Shown here: piece after piece, positions 16,460-26,493 of the stretch | How positions within the stretch are numbered: the first letter of the stretch is position 1 | Layout: each line of letters opens with the position of its first letter | NCBI RefSeq assembly: GCF_030063445.1 | Contig: NZ_JASITD010000029.1 | Coordinates: 1-49,779 of the forward strand | Origin: Hymenobacter sp. H14-R3 | GTDB taxonomy: Bacteria; Bacteroidota; Bacteroidia; Cytophagales; Hymenobacteraceae | DNA: 49,779 nt | Direction of reading: 5' to 3' | Program-made: the position numbers and the translations under genes | Notes under the pieces: model-generated | Seen by the model: the letters and a program-made list of their open reading frames with translations, nothing else | Databases searched by the model: none | What the model was told of the DNA's origin: nothing

Positions 16460-17764
16460 ATGCCAGACTACCCAATCGTCAAAATCCCTCAGCGATTTCT
16501 GAGGATAAATAAGGCTGTTCCTTCGACACCTTCTATGCCAGTGCTACCTTCGGAACCGGTTGCTCCAGCTACCCTTGAAGCACCTAATCTAGAGATTTTT
16601 AAGGAAAATTTTGCTTCCTCAGGTTGTTTGTCCTCGTTAATAATTTGGGGGATTGGAATAGCTATGGTAATAGTGTTTGGGGAAGTAGGAGGCAGTAGTT
16701 CCAAAGTTGAAGGTATAGCATGGGTAGGAATGGCGCTAATGTTGTTCGGCGTGTTCCGTCCTCGTCATACCGCTAAAAAGAAAGCGGAAAAAAGAAATTC
16801 TGAAAAAGTAAAATTGCACAACGCTTCTTTGGAAAAATATAAAAAAGAAAAGCAAGTATATGATGATGAAAAAGAAATATATAAAAAAAATATAAAAAGA
16901 TATAATTCTGATAAATTCATTTACGAAGATTTTATAAATAAAAGCAAGAGCGATTACTATGAGTGGGATATTTACAAGTTTAGAAAAAAGCTTCTGAATA
17001 AAGCTTTAAGTGAGGCTACTCAGCCTGTTGTCTACACAAAAAAGCAATATAAGTCAGGGGTAACAGAAGATTGGTTTTTCGATAAACTAGTCGGCTTTTT
17101 TTCTGAGCATAACTATTACGCACCATTGCCAATAAAAACGGCTGGTGGACCAGTCGTGCCGAAGGGTGAATTTGGTGTTAAAATATTACGCCAATATGTT
17201 TTGCCAAATAGTGGAACAGAGCGGCCATTCATGCCGGATTTTATCTTGTCAATTGCAAGCACTAAACAGAACGTAGTGATAGAAATTGATGAGCCCTACG
17301 TTGGCAGCGATGGCACCCCAATACATTGCATCGATTCTAAAGATGATTACCGGGATAAGTATTTTTTAAATAACGGTTGGATTGTAATTAGATTTGCTGA
17401 AGAGCAAATTATAAAGCATTCTTTTGAGTGTTGCTGGTTTATAGCAGATACATTGCTTCGAAATACTTCTTCTTCTGAGGTGGTAAGTATTCACAATGAA
17501 ATGATAAGCTATTGGGATGAGATTGTTTTAACAAAAATTCCACAATGGACAACAGAACAGGCCAATAAAATGGCTTTTGCTCGCTATAGAAATGCATACT
17601 TGCCAAACCAACTTTCAGCTAGAATAAGAGAGGAGGAGTATATTCCTCTGACATCAAAAGAAGTTGAAATTCGGACTGATTTCAATGGAGAAGAATACGA
17701 TAAACGGCAAGAAGAGCAGCGTTTAGTTGACGAAGAGGAAGGCAACAATCATCTTCCCTTCTAA
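16460..17764 (+). CDS. Membrane-anchored coiled-coil protein with Vsr/DUF559-like PD-(D/E)XK nuclease domain
   Basis: 434 residues, unlike any protein I can name. Pro-rich N-terminus (1-45); two hydrophobic segments (about 56-74 and 84-99) form a membrane hairpin; a Lys/Glu/Tyr-rich coiled coil fills 103-185. Residues about 200-330 resemble a restriction-like fold: E203 in TEDWFF, P259-D260 in MPDFIL, E275-x-D277 in VVIEIDEPY, then DYRDKYFLNNGWIVIRF, the pattern of the last strand and helix in Vsr and DUF559 nucleases. The C-terminal 100 residues are charged. Local GC is very low (one 60-base line near 16801 has 15 G+C), a sign of transfer. A DNA-targeting defence or mobile-element function is inference. 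Confidence 0.62.
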   Translation: MPDYPIVKIPQRFLRINKAVPSTPSMPVLPSEPVAPATLEAPNLEIFKENFASSGCLSSLIIWGIGIAMVIVFGEVGGSSSKVEGIAWVGMALMLFGVFRPRHTAKKKAEKRNSEKVKLHNASLEKYKKEKQVYDDEKEIYKKNIKRYNSDKFIYEDFINKSKSDYYEWDIYKFRKKLLNKALSEATQPVVYTKKQYKSGVTEDWFFDKLVGFFSEHNYYAPLPIKTAGGPVVPKGEFGVKILRQYVLPNSGTERPFMPDFILSIASTKQNVVIEIDEPYVGSDGTPIHCIDSKDDYRDKYFLNNGWIVIRFAEEQIIKHSFECCWFIADTLLRNTSSSEVVSIHNEMISYWDEIVLTKIPQWTTEQANKMAFARYRNAYLPNQLSARIREEEYIPLTSKEVEIRTDFNGEEYDKRQEEQRLVDEEEGNNHLPF

Positions 17765-17808
17765 TGCAGAAAATTTGGCATCAACTTATTGCTAAACTAA
17801 TTAATTAC

Positions 17809-18012
17809 CCGCCAAAAAGTCCGCTTCCCCCCTCTAGCACCCGGTTTGCTACCGCTTACGTACAGCTTCCTAACCCGGAGCATCACCTAAGACCCTGGCG
17901 AACCAATGGACTTTAAGAACTTTACTATCAAGGCGCAGGAGGCCGTGCAGAAGGCCACCGAACTGGCCGGCGTGGGCCAGCAGCAAGCCATCGAAACGGG
18001 CCACCTGCTGAA
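17809..18012 (+). repeat. Duplicated clpB promoter and first codons, left copy
   Basis: About 204 bases that align with 18837-19038, the leader and first 35 or so codons of the intact clpB, with roughly two dozen differences by hand count and small indels. Shared landmarks are CCGCCAAAAAGTCCGCTT, TTACGTACAGCTTCCTAACC and GCATCACCTAAGACCCT. Homology stops abruptly after CTGCTGAA on both sides. Confidence 0.93.
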
Positions 18013-18022
18013 CCTTCTTTAG
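17906..18022 (+). pseudogene. clpB 5' relic (38 codons)
   Basis: ATG 17906 begins MDFKNFTIKAQEAVQKATEL, as in ClpB, and runs to residue 35 (GHLL) before leaving homology and stopping at TAG 18020-18022. Most differences from the intact gene are third-position changes (for example AAG/AAA, TTT/TTC). This shows that the relic was under protein-level selection before truncation, or descends from a functional diverged allele. It could still be transcribed from its clpB-like leader into the gene pair that follows. Confidence 0.88.
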
Positions 18023-18071
18023 TATCTTCGCGGTAGTACGGAGAACCTGCTACTTAGAAGCTTAGTAACTT

Positions 18072-18239
18072 ATGGGCACTACTGATAACAAAAAGCCGCA
18101 GCCTACCCCGGCTGCCGCCCCGACCAAAGAAGAGAGGTTGGCCCAGGCCCGCGAGTATGCCAAGCAATTCAAGTTTGACACGCTTTCGGAGGAGGACTTG
18201 ATTCGCTTACGCCGCAACGCTTACAAGTATGCCATCTGA
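18072..18239 (+). CDS. Small protein, 55 aa, first gene of the clpB-flanked pair
   Basis: Starts at ATG 18072 (MGTTDNKKPQPTPAAAPTKE) and ends YKYAI at TGA 18239. A Pro/Ala-rich flexible N-terminus leads to a charged helix (ERLAQAREYAKQF) and a second helix (SEEDLIRLRRNAYKY). It overlaps the next gene by 11 bases in another frame, so the two are translationally coupled. Size, charge and overlap resemble an antitoxin or accessory peptide, but no family is recognised. TATCTTCG at 18023-18030 is a possible -7 box. Confidence 0.6.
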   Translation: MGTTDNKKPQPTPAAAPTKEERLAQAREYAKQFKFDTLSEEDLIRLRRNAYKYAI

Positions 18240-18798
18240 GCGCGAGCTAGGCGAAGGCTATCCGTTTCATTACCGCAAAGGGCCGTCCCAAAAGGATGGC
18301 CCTTTGGTTTGCACGCATTACTACACATTTCGGACGCGCAAAAACCGGCGCTATGTGGTGGAAGCCGAGCAATACCAGCACCACGTGTACGTACTGAAAT
18401 ATTATCCGCTGGCGCTCAAAGCATCGCCCAATCGATTTAAGCTGCTAGTGAATGATGGCGATGCTTTCCGCATCCTGACTACCTGCACGCAGATTTTCTT
18501 GAATATCTGCCGGCGCGATGTCTTGGCTTCGGCTGGTTTTGTGGGGGAGGCATTGGTAGGGGAGGGGTCAGTCAGTACAAAACGATTCCGCGTCTACCTC
18601 AAAATGGTGACGGCTTTTATCGGTCCGATGCGCTTTGTCCACCACCCGCTGCCCGCTATCAGCGCGTATTTTCTGGAGTGCCGCGCCAACCACGAGCCTG
18701 GTTTGCTGGCTACCGTGGAGCAGATGTTTCGGGATTTATATATTGTGCCTGAGGCAATGGAAAACGGCAAACCCACCGCGCCGGACGGACCAGCCTGA
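18229..18798 (+). CDS. Unknown 189-aa protein, second gene of the clpB-flanked pair
   Basis: No named family. The N-terminal half is beta-rich with many aromatic and basic residues (FHYRKGPSQKDGPLVCTHYYTFRT, RRYVVEAEQYQHHVYVLKYYPL). The centre is more helical (AFRILTTCTQIFLNICRR), then TKRFRVYLKMVTAFIGPMRFVHHPLP and SAYFLECR. I have an impression of similar unnamed Bacteroidota proteins with an F.VY...V..FI.P..F.H pattern, but cannot cite a family. No signal peptide or membrane segment. It starts inside the preceding small gene (MPSEREL at 18229). Toxin, effector or regulator roles are all open. Confidence 0.68.
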   Translation: MPSERELGEGYPFHYRKGPSQKDGPLVCTHYYTFRTRKNRRYVVEAEQYQHHVYVLKYYPLALKASPNRFKLLVNDGDAFRILTTCTQIFLNICRRDVLASAGFVGEALVGEGSVSTKRFRVYLKMVTAFIGPMRFVHHPLPAISAYFLECRANHEPGLLATVEQMFRDLYIVPEAMENGKPTAPDGPA

Positions 18799-18931
18799 AA
18801 TTATGGCGTAGTGAGTTGGTGATAAATTGCATTTTTCCGCCAAAAAGTCCGCTTTTCCCTCTAGCACCCCGTTTGCTACGCCTTACGTACAGCTTCCTAA
18901 CCCGAAGCATCACCTAAGACCCTAGCGAATC

Positions 18932-21538
<2,607 letters not shown>

Positions 21539-21557
21539 GGAGTTGATTCCGAATAGT

Positions 21558-21598
21558 AAAGCCCCGCTAGCACCTTGCTAGCGGGGCTTTATTTTTTT
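21558..21598. terminator. clpB terminator, overlapping the end of the zeta-like gene
   Basis: AAAGCCCCGCTAGC pairs with GCTAGCGGGGCTTT around a short loop, followed by ATTTTTTT. The zeta-like gene on the opposite strand ends inside it (stop at 21589-21591), so the hairpin serves both convergent genes. Confidence 0.9.
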
Positions 21599-22177
21599 GG
21601 CAGCCTGGCATAGATAGCTTCCATTCGCTCCATGTGCGCCGCAACTGTTTGCGCCCAGTGTGGCAAAGGTCGTAAACGCTGAAGCAGTGTACCAGCCAGA
21701 AAGTCAACCAGTTCCTCCGGCTCGGTTTCTGAGTTGTCGTACAGTTGCAGCCTGTCAAATACCTGGTAGCTGGTCTTGAGCAGGGATAAGCTATTGTAGT
21801 AGCGCTGCTCGACAAAGGCAGCGGCTACGTGATGTCCGCCTTCTGCTACGCGCTGGGCCACTCGCTCTAGGCAAAGCGCAACCGATTTTAGCCCAACGTA
21901 ACGCAACTCGGTAGCCAACTGATTTGAGTGCGTTGAACAGTACGTAGTCCCGGGTGCTTGCCGCGTTGGTTTCAATAACGAATGAGCGCTTCTGGCGCAC
22001 CCATTCCTCTTGTTGCTGGCGCAGTATTGCCTCCACTGCGTGCAAATCCTGGTGTTGCTGATACAATGCATCCCCATTCAACCGCGGAATATCTGGGGCC
22101 TCGTGCTTATAGAGAGAGGTTTTGCCAGCGCCATTAGGACCAGCCAGCACATAGATGGTAGGCGCCAAATTGCTCAT
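21589..22177 (-). pseudogene. Zeta-toxin-like P-loop kinase, frameshifted
   Basis: Starts at 22177 with MSNLAPTIYVLAGPNGAGKT; Walker A is G13-T20. It runs through SFVIETNAASTRDYVLFNALKSVGYRVA, a normal zeta pattern. Near 21898-21908 homology jumps frame: the continuation RYVGLKSVALCLERVAQRVAEGG ... EQRYYNSL ... YDNSE is in another frame and ends RLPKK at 21591. In the starting frame the product would end at 21791 as an Arg/Ser-rich tail, losing the conserved ERVAQRV.EGGH segment. Zeta toxins phosphorylate UDP-N-acetylglucosamine. A two-base loss or one-base gain would explain the shift; a sequencing error is possible. Confidence 0.82.
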
Positions 22178-22182
22178 GAAGG

Positions 22183-22407
22183 CTACCCGGCCACTACCTC
22201 AATTACGCCTGTGGTGGGCCATTCGCGCACCAAGCGGCCTTGCGCATCCATATAGGCCACGTAAGAGTTAACAGCCTTAGCCCGTGCTACTACTCCTGCC
22301 CGGAAACTCCGCTTGAATTCGGGCGACGCTACCCGCTCGGCCATGTTGGCGAGGTTGTCAAGTTGCTGGGCAACCAGTGCAGCGGGCGAGGACGAGTCGG
22401 AAGCCAT
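22183..22407 (-). CDS. Small antitoxin-like protein upstream of the zeta-like gene
   Basis: 74 residues from ATG 22407 (MASDSSSPAALVAQQLDNL); the longer frame start at 22434 adds only a Thr/Ser lead. A first helical half (LANMAERVASPEFKRSFRAGVVARAKAVNSY) precedes a short beta tail VAYMDAQGRLVREWPTTGVIEVV. It ends five bases before the zeta-like start, so the pair is one operon and this is the likely antitoxin. It is not the classical epsilon antitoxin, but the YxxYxxxGxLVREWP-type tail is one I associate with small partners of zeta-like genes in Bacteroidota (from memory). Confidence 0.65.
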   Translation of the reverse strand: MASDSSSPAALVAQQLDNLANMAERVASPEFKRSFRAGVVARAKAVNSYVAYMDAQGRLVREWPTTGVIEVVAG

Positions 22408-22489
22408 GGGTGAAGTGGTAGAGGTTGGCAGCAAGTTAACAAGTAAGGGCTGCCAAAAGGACGCAGGCTAGCGCAGCGTTGGTAGCTAA

Positions 22490-22740
22490 GTTCAAGCAGA
22501 TTCAGCAGTGCCTGCAAAAGGCTGATATCATTCTTGAAGCCACGGCTAAGGTGCTCGACTGCCTCGGCGAGCAGGGCTTCAATCCGCTAGCTTGGCGCTA
22601 GGCCACTCAAGCGCATGGTTCTAAATGAGCTTTCCAAGGAGATTCTCTCCGGCAAATTGAGTAAGGATGCCGTGGTAGAAGCCGTGCTGGAAGACGGCGC
22701 TGTGCGATTTAAGGACGTGGAACTACTAGTAGTACAATAG
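22490..22740 (+). pseudogene. clpB 3' relic with deletion and stop codons
   Basis: Translates in pieces to the ClpB C-terminus: FKQIQQCLQKADIILEAT then VLDCLGEQGFNP, a shift and TAG near 22598, then VLNELSKEILSGKLSKDA through VVEAVLEDGAVRFKDVE to TAG 22738-22740. The matching part of the intact gene is FKQIQQRL ... VILNELSKEILSGK ... AVKFENVEIPAV. About 15-20 bases are missing around GARPLKRVLQR. It is more diverged from the intact clpB than the 5' relic is. It keeps its own terminator. Confidence 0.92.
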
Positions 22741-22758
22741 AGTGGCTTTAAATGAGAA

Positions 22759-22793
22759 GACCCCGCCGGCGTTATGCCAGCGGGGCCTTTTTG
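22759..22793 (+). terminator. Terminator of the clpB 3' relic
   Basis: GACCCCGCCGGC / GCCAGCGGGGCC stem with TTTTT. It mirrors the position of the intact clpB terminator relative to its stop codon and also serves the leftward DoxX genes. Confidence 0.85.
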
Positions 22794-22811
22794 CATCACC
22801 CGTCAAGCTAG

Positions 22812-23156
22812 CTAAGCGGTGTAGCTCTGCCACGCCACGTAGCATATGTAGCCGTTGAGCAGCATGAACAGGAAGGACGGCAGTGACAACCAAAAGCCAT
22901 CCCTTATTTTTACCCGCACGCCGAATCCCAGCAGCATAAGGAGGGTCAGGCCCCCCGAGGCGAAAATCAGAATAGGCGGCGCAACTAGGCCAACGAGCAA
23001 ACCAACGGCCCCCAGTATCTCCAATACCGCCGTCAACGGCCCAAACTTTTGCAGCCCGTAGCGCACAAATTCCTGCTGTAGCTGCGCAGATTTGAAATAG
23101 CTTATTCCGTAAAATAGAAAGGCACTACTGGAAATCCAGATGAGGACAGTCGTCAT
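22812..23156 (-). CDS. DoxX-like small membrane protein, second of a pair
   Basis: 114 residues from ATG 23156 (MTTVLIWISSSAFLFYGISYF). Four hydrophobic helices: about 3-22, 44-62 (VLEILGAVGLLVGLV), 66-84 and 92-110. The segment FVRYGLQKFGPLTAVLEILGAVGLL is typical of DoxX/DoxD-like proteins, which sit in the inner membrane and have been linked to thiosulfate:quinone reduction or to unknown redox roles. Its start lies four bases after the stop codon of the related gene upstream, so they form an operon. Confidence 0.82.
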   Translation of the reverse strand: MTTVLIWISSSAFLFYGISYFKSAQLQQEFVRYGLQKFGPLTAVLEILGAVGLLVGLVAPPILIFASGGLTLLMLLGFGVRVKIRDGFWLSLPSFLFMLLNGYICYVAWQSYTA

Positions 23157-23160
23157 TAGG

Positions 23161-23511
23161 CTATACTGAAAGCACACCCGCATAAGCCGCTGCCACAAAC
23201 AACGAGAGCAACAGCAGCAGCAAGGAGGGCACGTATTTGTACCAAGGATTATGCACTTTAAGGTGTGCCAGTTGAGCGCATACCATCAGGAAAGCCATTA
23301 TAAGTGCCGGTACCAGCACCAGCTTCGGAAACCAGATACCTGCTAGCAGCAGCGTCGCCAGCGAAATTTTGGTTGCACCCACCATGTTGCGCACCAAATC
23401 TGGTAGCCCATACTGTTTGAATTCCTTTACGATATTATCAAAACGAAACACCCACACCACAACAATGGAGAGGGCGATGATGATTTGGGCGAGGATAACC
23501 AGTGCACTCAT
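23161..23511 (-). CDS. DoxX-like small membrane protein, first of a pair
   Basis: 116 residues, MSALVILAQIIIALSIVVVWVF. Four membrane helices in the DoxX pattern, with FKQYGLPDLVRNMVGATKISLATLLLAGIW corresponding to the FVRYGLQKFGPLTAVLEILGAVGLL block of the next gene. The two are paralogous and translationally close. The partner substrate is unknown. The clpB 3' relic and its terminator lie beyond the second gene. Confidence 0.82.
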   Translation of the reverse strand: MSALVILAQIIIALSIVVVWVFRFDNIVKEFKQYGLPDLVRNMVGATKISLATLLLAGIWFPKLVLVPALIMAFLMVCAQLAHLKVHNPWYKYVPSLLLLLLSLFVAAAYAGVLSV

Positions 23512-24093
23512 ATTTAGTAGTATTTTCAGAATACGCGTTCACGCCTGCCAGTACGGCAGCCCCTTCGCTGGCAGGCTTTTGCAGCCTCGCCGTATCAATG
23601 ATAGTTGTATTACTTAACGCTTTAGTAGTCACTCTACGCATCCGGCTGCTATTTAGTTGATTATCAGAGTTAATTCATCTTCATGAACTTGTGCTTTAAG
23701 TGAGTCCAAACTAGCGCTACTGCCGCCGCGCCCGGTAGCGGTAGCGCCAAACCAAAGCGAGCCGCGCAAAACCACCGTATCTCATTCGCACCCGGCACGG
23801 CGGGGCCGGGCGCGAATGGGCAGCCTGAAGCGAATCGAGCCAGCTGTATCTTCACTCACCCGGACACGGCCGCTATCACCGCTTATGTGGCGTGAAACCC
23901 GTGGGTGCGCTTTGGCAAGCCGGTGATGAGGCATACGCGCACTACGGTAGTTGGCGAATAGGAAGGTTTTAATCGGGCTGGGTCGTTGGGTACACGTGCT
24001 TTGGGAAGAGTAGCATGCTGCCTGTTCCAACTAAAAAGCCCTGCGGGCGTTACGCTGGCGAGGCTTTTTCATTTGCGGGCCTCTACGCTCTCT
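23512..24093. other. Gene-poor stretch with three hairpins
   Basis: 582 bases without a convincing gene. It holds a hairpin at 23543-23580 (GCCTGCCAG / CTGGCAGGC then TTTT); a strong GC hairpin at 23783-23819 (CATTCGCACCCGGC / GCCGGGCGCGAATG); and a terminator-like hairpin at 24031-24070 (AAAAAGCC / GGCTTTTT) just before the amine oxidase start. Short leftward frames at 23670-24030 lack homology that I can see. No tRNA fold was found by eye. Confidence 0.45.
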
Positions 24094-25401
24094 ATGGTTG
24101 CCGACGGTACGCCCTCCACGACAGATATTCTTATTATTGGGGCCGGCGCGGCGGGCCTGCTCGCCGCCCGCGAGCTGGCCGCCGCCGGCCGGCGCGTGTG
24201 CCTGCTAGAGGCCCGCGACCGGGTGGGTGGGCGCGTGCACACGCTAAAACCGGCCGGCTTTACCCAGCCCATTGAGGCAGGAGCCGAGTTTATGCACGGC
24301 GACGTGCCCTTGACCAAGGCGCTGCTGCAAGAAGCTGGCATTGCGTGGGTGGCTACGGCCGGCCGCACCTACCAACTGCAAGCCGGTGAAGTAGCATCCG
24401 ATACCAGCTACTTCGCGCAGCTGCCGCAGCTGCTGGAAAAGCTGGAAGAGCTACCCCAGGATATGCCGCTGGCCGCGTTTCTGGCACAGGAGTTTGCGGG
24501 CGAGGCGCACGCGACGCTGCGCACGTTTGCCACGCAGTTTGCCGAGGGCTACGACGCCGCCGATGCGCAGCGCGTGAGCGCCTGGGCCCTGCGCGACGAG
24601 TGGGCCGCCGGCGGCGCCGACGATTCGCCGCGCCCAGTGGGCGGCTATGGCCCGCTGCTGCACTGGCTGGCCGGGGAGGCGCAGGCCGCCGGGGCCGCGC
24701 TGCACCTGGCTACCCCCGTCGAGGCCATCGCCTGGCAGCCGGGTGCGGTAGAAGTGCGGGCGGCCAACGGAGCTATCTACCGCGCCCGGCAGGTACTGTG
24801 CACGGTGCCGCTGGGGGTGTGGCAGCTAGCAGCTGGGCAGCCCGGCTACCTGCGCTTTGAGCCGGAGCTGGCTATGCACCGGGCGGCCGCCGCCCAGCTT
24901 GGGTTTGGGGCGGTTATCAAGGTCGTCCTCGAATTTCAAACGCCCTTCTGGCACGGTCGGCTGCCGGAGCTGGAGTTTCTGCTCTCCGATGCCCCCGTGC
25001 CCACGTGGTGGAGCCAGCTGCCCGCCGCCACGCCGCAGCTCACCGGCTGGCTGGCCGGGCCCGCTGCCCATCACCTGCGCCACGCCCCGGCCGAAGCCGT
25101 GTTGCAGCAGGCCCTGGAGTCGCTCAGCTATCTATTAGATAAGTCTTTGCACGAAATTGAGGCGCAGCTTGTAGGCTACTACGTGCACAACTGGGGCAAC
25201 GAGCCCTACGCGTACGGAGCCTACTCGTACCCCACCGTGGGCGGGGCCACCGCTCGCGCCGCCCTGGCGGCCCCGGTGGCCGACACCCTGTTTTTTGCGG
25301 GTGAGGGCGTGTATGAAGGCCTGGCCGCCGGCACGGTAGAGGCGGCACTGGTGAGTGGGCAGGTCGCCGCCCGCACGCTGCTGGCCCGGTGCCCACGCTA
25401 G
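24094..25401 (+). CDS. Flavin-containing amine oxidoreductase
   Basis: 435 residues from ATG 24094 (MVADGTPSTTDILIIG). The in-frame start at 23986 is rejected because the extra region contains a terminator-like hairpin. The FAD dinucleotide-binding motif GAGAAGLLAARELAAAGRRV is near residues 16-35, followed by LEARDRVGGRVHT, the GG motif of the monoamine oxidase family. PIEAGAEFMHGD follows, and the C-terminal FAD contact is LFFAGEGVYEGLAAGTVEAALVSG. The family oxidises primary or polyamines to aldehydes with release of hydrogen peroxide. No signal peptide. The substrate cannot be predicted. Confidence 0.93.
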   Translation: MVADGTPSTTDILIIGAGAAGLLAARELAAAGRRVCLLEARDRVGGRVHTLKPAGFTQPIEAGAEFMHGDVPLTKALLQEAGIAWVATAGRTYQLQAGEVASDTSYFAQLPQLLEKLEELPQDMPLAAFLAQEFAGEAHATLRTFATQFAEGYDAADAQRVSAWALRDEWAAGGADDSPRPVGGYGPLLHWLAGEAQAAGAALHLATPVEAIAWQPGAVEVRAANGAIYRARQVLCTVPLGVWQLAAGQPGYLRFEPELAMHRAAAAQLGFGAVIKVVLEFQTPFWHGRLPELEFLLSDAPVPTWWSQLPAATPQLTGWLAGPAAHHLRHAPAEAVLQQALESLSYLLDKSLHEIEAQLVGYYVHNWGNEPYAYGAYSYPTVGGATARAALAAPVADTLFFAGEGVYEGLAAGTVEAALVSGQVAARTLLARCPR

Positions 25402-25405
25402 GTGG

Positions 25406-25978
25406 CTAGCGAGCTGGGCCGGCCCCTACCTGCTCGCGGGCCCGCTGCTGCGCAATGGATTCGCGCAGCACGGCCGCTTCAGCAAAGTGTCGGTCGTTGA
25501 GCAGCCTGCGGTAGCGGGCCGGAATGGGCTGCCCAGCTGCGTAAGCCCGGTCAATAGTAATTAAGTGACTCTTGTTAAAGCGGTTAGCATGCACGATAAA
25601 GCCCACTACCGTGGCCCCTAGTATAACGCTGCCGAGTGGCGGCGAAATAGCCTCACTGGCTACCTGCTGCCGCCCCTGGCTATCGGTGCTGGAAATAGGC
25701 AAGGCCAGCGAAACCCCCACAATAAACGGGATGGTGTATAAAAAGCCCGCGTAGCGCCGCTTGCGAAACAGCGATAGCAGCGCCCCGGTAGTATCGGCCC
25801 TGGCCGCGGTACCGGCTTGGTAGCTTGGTAGATACCAGTTATTAAACACGAGCACTGCCCCCGAATCGGCCGCCGCTGCCCCCAGGCGGGGGGCCGGGGG
25901 CGGGCTGGTTTGGGCCGCCAGGGGCTGCGCGAGCGCGAGCGCAACAAATAAATACAAGAGTAGACGCACAAAAATCAT
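25406..25978 (-). CDS. Secreted hypothetical protein, second of a related pair
   Basis: 190 residues. Signal peptide MIFVRLLLYLFVALALAQPLAAQ. One internal hydrophobic helix (about 100-118, GFLYTIPFIVGVSLALPI) and a second (SVILGATVVGFIVHANRFN). The block AYAAGQPIPARYRRLLNDRHF matches AYAAGQPLPHALRRKLRPRFF in the next gene upstream, so the two are paralogues. A membrane-associated envelope protein is likely; no family is recognised. Starts eight bases after the stop codon of the partner gene. It converges on the amine oxidase. Confidence 0.72.
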   Translation of the reverse strand: MIFVRLLLYLFVALALAQPLAAQTSPPPAPRLGAAAADSGAVLVFNNWYLPSYQAGTAARADTTGALLSLFRKRRYAGFLYTIPFIVGVSLALPISSTDSQGRQQVASEAISPPLGSVILGATVVGFIVHANRFNKSHLITIDRAYAAGQPIPARYRRLLNDRHFAEAAVLRESIAQQRAREQVGAGPAR

Positions 25979-25986
25979 GTAATAAG

Positions 25987-26493
25987 CTAGTTAGCTGGCT
26001 TGTATTTCACTTCTTTGTAGCGCACAATCGGCTCTTTAAAAAACCGGGGCCGCAGCTTGCGACGTAGCGCGTGGGGGAGGGGCTGGCCCGCGGCGTAGGC
26101 CGTGAGCACCCCGTTGAGGTGGGCATTGCTATAATGCATCACCTTGCCCACGCCGTAGGCAACCAAGGGCGTGGCAATGAGAAAAGCCGCGCCCATGTTG
26201 CTGCCGGTGTCTTGCTGCTGCGCGCCGTAGCCGCCGTAGTTGGTTGTGGTGTTGCTGGCCGTGCCAATGCGCACGGCCGAGAGCAGGGCCCCCACCACCC
26301 AGCCCACTCCCCCCACCTGGCGCTTACCGTAGAGGGTGATAATGGCCTGCGCGGTGTCATTAGTGAGGTATTGGCTGCGCAGGCGCTGCTTGAACTGCTG
26401 CGACGCCAGGCTCTCGTCGGTAACAGGGTTTTGCGCCCAGGCGGGGGCAAAACCCAGGCAAAGCAGCGTGGCAAGAAGTAGTTGTTTTAGCAT
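25987..26493 (-). CDS. Secreted hypothetical protein, first of a related pair
   Basis: 168 residues. Signal peptide MLKQLLLATLLCLGFAPAWAQ. A middle segment ITLYGKRQVGGVGWVVGALLSAVRIG and a second MGAAFLIATPLVAYGVGKVMHY look membrane-associated. The C-terminal block AYAAGQPLPHALRRKLRPRFF is shared with the downstream paralogue. On its strand TACCTTGC lies about 35 bases before the start, a possible -7 box. No enzyme motif. Confidence 0.72.
   Translation of the reverse strand: MLKQLLLATLLCLGFAPAWAQNPVTDESLASQQFKQRLRSQYLTNDTAQAIITLYGKRQVGGVGWVVGALLSAVRIGTASNTTTNYGGYGAQQQDTGSNMGAAFLIATPLVAYGVGKVMHYSNAHLNGVLTAYAAGQPLPHALRRKLRPRFFKEPIVRYKEVKYKPAN

Noticed and set aside
17906..18022. 38-codon frame as a functional small protein
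   Set aside because: Its first 35 codons are the ClpB N-terminus and homology ends abruptly; a truncated relic is the better explanation.
23670..24030. Two leftward frames of 61 and 82 codons upstream of the amine oxidase
   Set aside because: They cross strong hairpins and have no recognisable start context or conserved motif; treated as non-coding.
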